A DNA stretch of 64,000 nucleotides, taken from assembly GCF_018905915.1 (NCBI RefSeq), contig NZ_CP064782.1, forward strand, positions 1,178,001 to 1,242,000. Direction: 5' to 3'. The notes below the pieces were generated by a model, which had not been told where the DNA came from, did no database searches, and saw only the letters and a list, made by a program, of their open reading frames with translations. Each line of letters begins with the position of its first letter. Positions within the stretch are counted from its first letter, which is position 1. The position numbers and the translations under genes were made by a program. Shown piece by piece: positions 58,624-64,000 of this stretch. The stretch comes from Azospira inquinata. Its GTDB lineage: Bacteria; Pseudomonadota; Gammaproteobacteria; Burkholderiales; Rhodocyclaceae.

Positions 58624-58980
58624 ATGCAGAAAGTACTTATCATCGCCCACGGCGCTCCCTACGGCAGCGAACGGATGCTCTCCGCCCTGCGTCTGGCCAC
58701 GGCCCTCACCGGTCAGGAGCCTGCCCCGGCGGTCAAGCTGTTCCTCATGTCCGACGCCGTGGTCACCGGCCTGGCAACCCAGGTGCCTGCTTCCGCCGGA
58801 GGCGGGCTGCGGGAAATGGTGGAAGGCCTGACGGCAGCCCGGGTCCCCATCAAACTCTGTCGTACCTGCGCCCAAGCCAGGGGAATCCACGAACTACCCC
58901 TGATCGCCGGGGTGGAAATCGGCACCCTGCCCGAACTGGCCCAATGGACTCTGGAGGCGGACAAGGTCATTACCTTCTGA
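58624..58980 (+). CDS. DsrE/DsrF-family small protein
   Basis: A 118-residue protein with the DsrE-like alternating beta-alpha fold (KVLIIAHGAPYGSERMLSALRLATAL, VKLFLMSDAVVTGL). A Cys pair CRTCAQARG sits where sulfur-carrier members have their active Cys. It probably acts in sulfur-relay or as a cytoplasmic peroxiredoxin-like YchN homologue; the exact role is open. GAAAGGAAGG precedes ATG 58624. It follows mrcA by 32 bases and ends at a shared terminator. Confidence 0.85.
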   Translation: MQKVLIIAHGAPYGSERMLSALRLATALTGQEPAPAVKLFLMSDAVVTGLATQVPASAGGGLREMVEGLTAARVPIKLCRTCAQARGIHELPLIAGVEIGTLPELAQWTLEADKVITF

Positions 58981-59005
58981 AGCGCCCTAGCGCCAAGAAC
59001 GTCAC

Positions 59006-59036
59006 AAAAAAAGGGAGGATCAAGCCTCCCTTTTTT
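59006..59036. terminator. Bidirectional terminator between dsrE-like gene and cyaY
   Basis: The stem AAGGGAGG/CCTCCCTT with a 6-base loop is flanked by A and T runs, so it can act in both directions. It overlaps the cyaY stop codon (59035-59037). Confidence 0.9.
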
Positions 59037-59352
59037 ATTGCAGCGCCACCGGACTCCCGGCCTGCTCGGAAACCAGGCGGGAGAGTTTGGCGAACAACTC
59101 CTCCCCATCCCGGGTATCCAGCCAGCGCTCCCCGTCCCGCCGGAAGTGGAAGCCCCCGGAGCGGGCCGCCACCCAAATCTCCTGGGCAATGGCATGGCGG
59201 TTAATAATCATCTTGGAGCCGTCCTCGAATTCCACCTCTAGAACGCCGCCGGCCCCCAATTCATAATCCAACTCCGCCCCGGAATTTTCCAGGCCGTCCT
59301 GGATTCGCTCCAGAGTCGCCTCCGCCAGGGCGTTAAACTCGCTCTCATTCAT
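59035..59352 (-). CDS. cyaY: Iron-sulfur assembly protein CyaY (bacterial frataxin)
   Basis: CyaY binds iron and modulates IscS-dependent cluster assembly. The 105-residue product has the acidic first helix (NESEFNALAEATLERIQDGLE), EFEDGSKMIINRHAIAQEIWVAARSGGFHF and the WLDTRDGEELFAKL ending, all typical. It is divergent from lptM-lysA with 61 bases between starts, the common order cyaY-lptM-lysA. Confidence 0.97.
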   Translation of the reverse strand: MNESEFNALAEATLERIQDGLENSGAELDYELGAGGVLEVEFEDGSKMIINRHAIAQEIWVAARSGGFHFRRDGERWLDTRDGEELFAKLSRLVSEQAGSPVALQ

Positions 59353-59413
59353 GCTGAAATCCTTGTGCTACCATGCGCGTTTTGCAACCGTGAATCGCCT
59401 CCGCGAACCCACC

Positions 59414-59584
59414 ATGCGCCGTCTGCTCTCCCTGCTGGGAATTTCCGCCGTCGTCGCCCTGGCCGGTTGCGGTACCCGGGGTCCCCTGGTACTGCCGCCC
59501 CGCCCCGGCGCTACGCCAGCGCCGACCAGCCCCAGCACCCCACTGCCGTCCCATGTTAGCACGGACGACGACTACAACCCCTGA
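59414..59584 (+). CDS. lptM: LptM-like small lipoprotein
   Basis: A 56-residue lipoprotein: signal peptide MRRLLSLLGISAVVALAGC with lipobox LAGC, then the conserved CGTRGPLVLPP and a short Pro/Thr-rich tail. The family (formerly YifL) helps oxidative maturation of the LPS transporter LptD. ATG 59414 is chosen over the open frame from 59351 because it starts at the signal peptide. lysA follows 10 bases later, the usual order. Confidence 0.93.
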   Translation: MRRLLSLLGISAVVALAGCGTRGPLVLPPRPGATPAPTSPSTPLPSHVSTDDDYNP

Positions 59585-59594
59585 ATCGACCACC

Positions 59595-60866
59595 ATGACT
59601 CCCTTCGCCTATCGGGCGGGTGAGCTGCACGCGGAAGACGTGCCCCTTTCCCGCATCGCCGAAGAATTCGGCACTCCCTGTTACGTCTATTCCCGGGCCG
59701 CCCTGACGGCCTCCTACCGGGAATTCCAGGAAGCCCTGGCCGCCCATCCGGCGGGCCGGGACGGCCTAGTGTGCTTTGCGGTCAAGGCCAATTCCAACCT
59801 GGGAGTGCTGTCCCTCTTCGCCCGTCTGGGTGCGGGGTTTGACATCGTCTCCGGCGGCGAGTTGCGCCGGGTCTTGGCCGCCGGGGCGGATGCGGGCAAG
59901 GTGGTGTTCTCCGGCGTGGGCAAGACCGAAGGGGAAATGGCCCAGGCCTTGAACGCCGGTATTTTCTGCTTCAACGTGGAATCCGCTCCCGAGCTGGAAC
60001 GGCTCAACGGGGTAGCCCTGCGCCTGGGCAAGCGGGCCCCGGTAAGCCTGCGGGTCAATCCCAATGTGGATGCCCACACCCACCCCTATATTTCCACCGG
60101 TCTGCGCCAGAACAAGTTCGGCGTGGCCTATGAGGACGCCCTGGCCCTCTACCGTCAGGCCGCCGCCCTGCCCGGCCTGAACGTTACCGGCATCGACTGC
60201 CACATCGGCTCCCAGCTCCTGGACCCCAGCCCCTTTGCGGAAGCCCTGGACAAGGTGCTGGCCCTGGTGGATCAGCTGGCCGCCTCCGGCATTACCCTGC
60301 ACCATATCGACCTGGGCGGTGGCCTGGGCATCCGTTACGGAGAAGCGGGGGAAGGGGAAGCCCCCCGGGTGCTGGACTACCTCACCCCCCTGCTGCAAAA
60401 GCTGGAAGGACGGGGCCTGCGGGTCATCCTGGAGCCGGGACGGCGCCTGGTGGGCAACGCCGGGCTGCTCCTGACCCGGGTGGAATACGTGAAGACCGGG
60501 GAAGAAAAGAACTTCGCCATTGTGGACGGGGCCATGAACGACCTGATGCGCCCGGCCCTCTACGAGGCCTACCACGACATCCAGGCCGTCAAGCCCCGGG
60601 GAGAAGCCCCGGAAGTTTATGACGTGGTGGGGCCCATCTGCGAATCCGGGGATTTCCTCGGCCGGGAACGGGAACTGTCCGTAGGGGGCGGCGACCTGCT
60701 GGCCATCCTTTCCGCCGGGGCCTACGGCTCTTCCATGAGCTCCAACTACAATTCCCGCCCCCGGGCCGCCGAGGTTATGGTGGAAGGGGAACGGGTGCAC
60801 CTGGTCCGCCACCGGGAAAAGGTGGAAGACCTCTACGCCAGCGAAATCCCCCTGCCCCGGGAATAA
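59595..60866 (+). CDS. lysA: Diaminopimelate decarboxylase
   Basis: LysA makes lysine from meso-diaminopimelate with PLP. The 423-residue product has the PLP lysine K64 (CFAVKANSN), FDIVSGGEL, HIGSQL, the glycine loop DLGGGLGIRY, EPGRRLVGNAG and the C-terminal GPICESGDFLG and GAYGSSMSSNYNSRPR. ATG 59595 gives the standard N-terminus; the frame extends to 59553 inside lptM. It is cotranscribed with lptM and followed by a terminator. Confidence 0.98.
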   Translation: MTPFAYRAGELHAEDVPLSRIAEEFGTPCYVYSRAALTASYREFQEALAAHPAGRDGLVCFAVKANSNLGVLSLFARLGAGFDIVSGGELRRVLAAGADAGKVVFSGVGKTEGEMAQALNAGIFCFNVESAPELERLNGVALRLGKRAPVSLRVNPNVDAHTHPYISTGLRQNKFGVAYEDALALYRQAAALPGLNVTGIDCHIGSQLLDPSPFAEALDKVLALVDQLAASGITLHHIDLGGGLGIRYGEAGEGEAPRVLDYLTPLLQKLEGRGLRVILEPGRRLVGNAGLLLTRVEYVKTGEEKNFAIVDGAMNDLMRPALYEAYHDIQAVKPRGEAPEVYDVVGPICESGDFLGRERELSVGGGDLLAILSAGAYGSSMSSNYNSRPRAAEVMVEGERVHLVRHREKVEDLYASEIPLPRE

Positions 60867-60906
60867 GCCCGGCAAGCCCCCGGCGCCAGCCGGGTTACCT
60901 CCCAGG

Positions 60907-60940
60907 AAGGGGCGCACCATCAGGTAAGCGCCCCTTTTTC
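60907..60940 (+). terminator. Intrinsic terminator of lysA
   Basis: The 8-bp stem AGGGGCGC/GCGCCCCT with a 12-base loop is followed by a T run on the plus strand, about 40 bases after the lysA stop. Confidence 0.88.
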
Positions 60941-61131
60941 CGTTGAAGGGGCGCGAAACGGCGGGGGCTTTCTGGAATATCCCCTCCCAGGAGACTTTTG
61001 CTGCGGAGTTTCCTGGGAGGATTCTTTTTCCCCCTTGTGTGCTGAAGCTTTGCTACCAGCCAGCACACTCTGGGTTAGCCCCTAGCCCACAAAGTCGCCC
61101 CTGTTTTTCCTGGGGGTCCCTCCGTCCCCGC
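60941..61131. other. Intergenic stretch before the redox two-component genes
   Basis: Contains an imperfect inverted repeat of CTCCCAGGA and TCCTGGGAGG (about 60984-61021) and no convincing gene. It probably carries the promoter of the sensor-kinase operon. Confidence 0.35.
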
Positions 61132-61160
61132 CGCCGCTGCGACAAATAGCCGCAGCGGCG
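61132..61160. promoter_or_regulatory. RegA/PrrA-type binding box upstream of the regBA-like operon
   Basis: A perfect 10-bp inverted repeat CGCCGCTGCG/CGCAGCGGCG with a 9-base spacer contains GCGAC-AAATA-GCCGC. This fits the GCGRC-N5-GNCGC pattern described for RegA/PrrA/RegR regulators. It lies 31 bases before the kinase start, which suggests autoregulation. Confidence 0.55.
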
Positions 61161-61191
61161 CCTCTCCCCCTCCGTCCGTCCAGGACATAAA

Positions 61192-62607
61192 ATGGGGCGG
61201 ATGCCCCCACTCGATCTCACCGCCTCCCTGCAACGTCTCGCCGCCCTGCGCCGGGTGGAGGTCGTCGCCCAGTCCCTGGTCCTGATCCTGGCCGTGGGCT
61301 GGATGCGCTACCCCCTGCCCGTGCCGGTGATGGTGGGCGCCATTCTCGCCCTGGCCCTGGCCAACCTCCGCACCGACTGGCAGCTGCGCCGCAGCGCCGG
61401 CGTCTCTCCTCGCTGGTTCTTCCTGGAGCTGTGCCTGGATGTGGGAGTTCTTACCCTGCTCCTTTATTTCGCCGGGGGCTCGGCCAATCCCTTCGTCTCC
61501 CTCTACCTCATCCCCCTCACCATCGCGGCGGCGGCCCTGCCCTCCCGCCTCACCTGGGCCATGGCGGCGGTAACCCTAGGGGCCTACACCTTCCTCCTCT
61601 TTTTCAATCTGCCCCTGCCCGCTCCCCAGGGCGAATTCCAGCGTCTGGACGCCCTCCTGGCCCGGGCCAGCGGCATGCCGGCGGAACACGCCGGGCACAG
61701 CGGCGGCTTCGCCCTCCACGTCCTGGGCATGTGGTTCAACTTCCTGGTAAGCGCCCTCATCGTGGCCTATTTTCTTTCCAAGCTGGCGGCCAACCTGCGC
61801 CAGCGGGACCAGGAGCTGGCGAAAATCCGGGAACAGGTGCTGCGCCACGAACAGATCCTTTCCCTGGGCACCCTGGCCGCCAGTGCCGCCCACAAGCTGG
61901 GCACCCCCCTTTCCACCATGGCCGTGGTACTCCGGGAAATGGAACTGGCCCACGGGCCAACCCAGCCCGAACTGGCAGAAGACCTGGGTCTGCTGAAACA
62001 GCAGGTGGGGCAGTGCAAGGACATTCTCTCCAATCTCCTGGCCAATGCGGGGGCCTCCCGCCTCTCCGCCGCCGCTCCGGAGCCCCAACCCCTGGATCGC
62101 TGGCTGGCCCAGACCGTGGCGGACTGGCAGCTCCTCCGCCCCCAAATTCCCGTGGTTTGGGAAACCCCCTCGGGCCCGGCGCCCCAGGTCTGCCCGGACC
62201 GCACCCTGGAATACGCCCTCACCAACCTGCTAGACAACGCGGCCGATGCCTCGCCCCAGGGGGTCAGCCTGCAATGGGGGCCGGCCCAGGGAACGGAGAC
62301 CCCGGCCTGGCAGATTCGTATCCTGGACCGGGGCCCGGGCATTTCCCCGGCGGTAGCAGAAAAACTCGGCCGTCCCTTCGTCTCCACCAAGCATCCGGAT
62401 GGGGAAGGGGCGGGGGGCATGGGCATCGGCTTTTTTCTCACCAACGCCAGCATCGAAAACCTGGGGGGACGGGTGGAATTGCTGCCCCGCCAAGACGGCC
62501 CGGGCACCTGCACCCGTATCACCCTGCCCCTGGCCGCCCTCCTGCCCGGCCAGGGAGCCCTGCCGGCCCCAGGGGCCACCTCCCACCATGCCGCCCTCCA
62601 CCCCTGA
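61192..62607 (+). CDS. regB: RegB/PrrB-type redox-sensing histidine kinase
   Basis: A 471-residue inner-membrane kinase with about six hydrophobic segments up to residue 200. The quinone-binding GGSANPF motif (G95-F101) sits between helices. Phosphoacceptor His234 lies in ASAAHKLGTPLSTM. Cys275 (QCKDIL) is at the position of the redox-active Cys of RegB. The ATPase domain has NLLDNAADAS, DRGPGIS and GMGIGFFL. It pairs with the downstream regulator. RegB kinases control respiration, carbon and nitrogen fixation in response to redox state. The C-terminus carries a short proline/alanine tail. Confidence 0.9.
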   Translation: MGRMPPLDLTASLQRLAALRRVEVVAQSLVLILAVGWMRYPLPVPVMVGAILALALANLRTDWQLRRSAGVSPRWFFLELCLDVGVLTLLLYFAGGSANPFVSLYLIPLTIAAAALPSRLTWAMAAVTLGAYTFLLFFNLPLPAPQGEFQRLDALLARASGMPAEHAGHSGGFALHVLGMWFNFLVSALIVAYFLSKLAANLRQRDQELAKIREQVLRHEQILSLGTLAASAAHKLGTPLSTMAVVLREMELAHGPTQPELAEDLGLLKQQVGQCKDILSNLLANAGASRLSAAAPEPQPLDRWLAQTVADWQLLRPQIPVVWETPSGPAPQVCPDRTLEYALTNLLDNAADASPQGVSLQWGPAQGTETPAWQIRILDRGPGISPAVAEKLGRPFVSTKHPDGEGAGGMGIGFFLTNASIENLGGRVELLPRQDGPGTCTRITLPLAALLPGQGALPAPGATSHHAALHP

Positions 62608-62632
62608 TCTCATCCACCAAGCCCTAAATCCC

Positions 62633-63193
62633 ATGACTGCGCCACTCTCTGACCCTGACAACGACCGTCCCAGCCTGCTGCTGGCCGATGACGACGAGGT
62701 GTTCCGCCGCGTCCTCACCCGGGCCCTGGAACGCCGGGGCTATGGGGTACAGGCCGCCGCCAGCGAGGCGGAAGCCCTGGCTCTGGCGGAAGCCAATCCC
62801 CCGGAATATGCGGTCATCGACCTGAAAATGGGCAACGACTCCGGCCTGCATCTGATCGAGCGCCTCGCCGCCCTGGATGCGGGCACCCGCATCGTCATGC
62901 TGACCGGCTACGCCAGCATCGCCACCGCCGTGGAAGCCATCAAGCTGGGGGCCACCCACTATCTGGCCAAACCCGCCGATGCGGACGAAATCGTCGCCGC
63001 CCTGCACCGCACGGAAGGGGACGCCAGCACCCCGGTGGCGGAAAATCCCCTGCCCGTGGAGCGCCTGGAGTGGGAACACATCCAGAAGGTGCTGGCAGAA
63101 AACGGCGGCAACATTTCCGCCACCGCCCGGGCCCTGAAAATGCACCGGCGCACCCTGCAACGCAAACTGGCGAAAAAACCGGTGCACGAATAG
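62633..63193 (+). CDS. regA: RegA/PrrA/ActR-type response regulator
   Basis: A 186-residue regulator. The receiver has the acidic pocket (LADDDE), phosphoacceptor Asp63 (AVIDLKMG), the Thr in MLTGYAS and Lys in YLAKPAD. The C-terminal Fis-type helix-turn-helix ends NGGNISATARALKMHRRTLQRKL, nearly invariant in RegA/PrrA proteins. ATG 62633 is chosen for the standard N-terminus; the frame is open far upstream within regB. It starts 25 bases after the kinase stop. Confidence 0.95.
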   Translation: MTAPLSDPDNDRPSLLLADDDEVFRRVLTRALERRGYGVQAAASEAEALALAEANPPEYAVIDLKMGNDSGLHLIERLAALDAGTRIVMLTGYASIATAVEAIKLGATHYLAKPADADEIVAALHRTEGDASTPVAENPLPVERLEWEHIQKVLAENGGNISATARALKMHRRTLQRKLAKKPVHE

Positions 63194-63362
63194 GCCCCAA
63201 GGCCTAGCCCCGACCCGGCCAGCCCCCCCTCCCCTGCCCCATCTCCGCCCCTCGCCCCTTTCCCTGGGCCTCGGGCCAGGGTATTGTTCCCTGCGCTTCG
63301 CCCTCTGCCGCCCCCAGGGGCCCTGAGAAGGCGGGGCTTTTCCTAACCAACTCCCCAATACC

Positions 63363-64000
63363 ATGATCGACTTCTACCAATTCCCCGGCACCTGTTCCCA
63401 GGGCGTCTATGTGGCCCTGGAAGAAACGGCCACCCCCTACCGTCCCCATCTGGTCAATCTGCTGGATGGCAGCAGCCACCAGCCCGCCTATCTGGCGGTC
63501 AATCCCGCGGGCCAAGTGCCCGCCCTGGGCCTGGAAGACGGCCAGGTGCTCACGGAAGCCGGGGCCATTCTCTTCTGGCTGGGGGAAACCCACCCGGCAG
63601 CAGGCCTGCTGCCTAGCGCCCCCCTGGAACGGGCTCGGCTGCTGGAAACCCTGTCCTTCATCAGCTACAGCCTGCACGGCACGGCGGGCAATATCTGGAA
63701 ACCGGAAAAACTCACCGATGACCCGGCCAGCGCCCCGGCCCTGAAAAGCCACGCCATCCGCCGCTATCTGGCCGCCCTGGCCATCCTGGAAGAACGCCTG
63801 GGGGACAAGCCCTGGCTGCTCGGGGATCGGTTCAGCCTGGCCGACTGCCATCTGCTGCCCTTCTGGCACTGGGCCAAGCGCTGGAAACTGGACCTGAGCA
63901 ATTTGCCCCGGCTGAACGCCTGGCATGCCCGCATGCTGGCCCGGCCCGCCGTGGAAAAAGTGCTGGCGGAAGAAAAGGCCGCCCTCAAAACCCTGCTGGG
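63363..64000 (+). CDS. Glutathione S-transferase (partial at window end)
   Basis: The frame is open from ATG 63363 to the edge, 212 codons, so only the last residues are missing. The N-terminal thioredoxin-like domain starts DFYQFPGTCSQGVYVALEE, with the catalytic Ser/Cys region FPGTCS and the glutathione site NPAGQVPAL and LTEAGAIL. The C-terminal helical domain has LLGDRFSLADCHLLPF. The class is probably beta-like. It is separate from the regBA operon by 170 bases of GC-rich sequence without a visible gene. Confidence 0.9.
   Translation, partial: MIDFYQFPGTCSQGVYVALEETATPYRPHLVNLLDGSSHQPAYLAVNPAGQVPALGLEDGQVLTEAGAILFWLGETHPAAGLLPSAPLERARLLETLSFISYSLHGTAGNIWKPEKLTDDPASAPALKSHAIRRYLAALAILEERLGDKPWLLGDRFSLADCHLLPFWHWAKRWKLDLSNLPRLNAWHARMLARPAVEKVLAEEKAALKTLL

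Overview
The window looks like a chromosomal segment of a GC-rich betaproteobacterium, most likely of the Rhodocyclales (Azospira/Dechloromonas type). This is inferred from gene order: tRNA-Tyr/Gly/Thr-tuf-tRNA-Trp-secE-nusG-rplK-rplA, pilMNOPQ-aroKB-dgt-gltBD and a RegB/RegA-type pair. The protein sequences also fit, but no phylogeny could be run. Both ends cut a gene: rplA on the left and a glutathione S-transferase on the right.

Layout. 1-3.9 kb: a minus-strand translation operon with four tRNAs, all with an encoded CCA end, and a strong double promoter. 4.0-5.4 kb: an FAD-linked 2-hydroxyacid oxidase. 5.7-15.6 kb: a contact-dependent inhibition (CDI) locus. It has cdiB, a 2470-codon cdiA and a small candidate immunity gene, followed by an orphan toxin-tail/immunity pair whose start appears to come from an IS3-type transposase gene. 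15.6-17.8 kb: a decayed phosphoesterase, rpoH behind a perfect CIRCE operator, and a hemerythrin. 17.9-34.6 kb: acyl-CoA and cobalamin metabolism. This part holds the propionyl-CoA to succinyl-CoA operon (scpA-meaB-pccB-pccA) and its divergent GntR regulator, with an enoyl-CoA hydratase homologue and a possible epimerase. An Hpt-like protein and a chemoreceptor follow. The part ends with the fused isobutyryl-CoA mutase icmF and a divergent AraC regulator.

34.8-37.5 kb is an accessory island: a small integron cassette array. It has four attC sites, four cassette genes (three of unknown function and one Tdi1/DUF1851-type immunity protein) and an attI-like site very close to attI1, but no integrase gene in the window. 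37.5-64 kb is core genome: glmS and glmU, a membrane protein with a winged helix, gltBD, dgt, aroKB, the type IV pilus operon pilMNOPQ, PBP1a, DsrE, frataxin (cyaY), LptM, lysA, a RegB/RegA-like redox two-component system with a RegA-type box upstream, and a glutathione S-transferase.

The most unusual parts are the cassette array with its attI remnant, the IS-captured orphan CDI module, the 22-bp palindrome under overlapping divergent promoters of scpA and gntR, and the CIRCE control of rpoH. Domain names come from reading motifs; no database search was possible.
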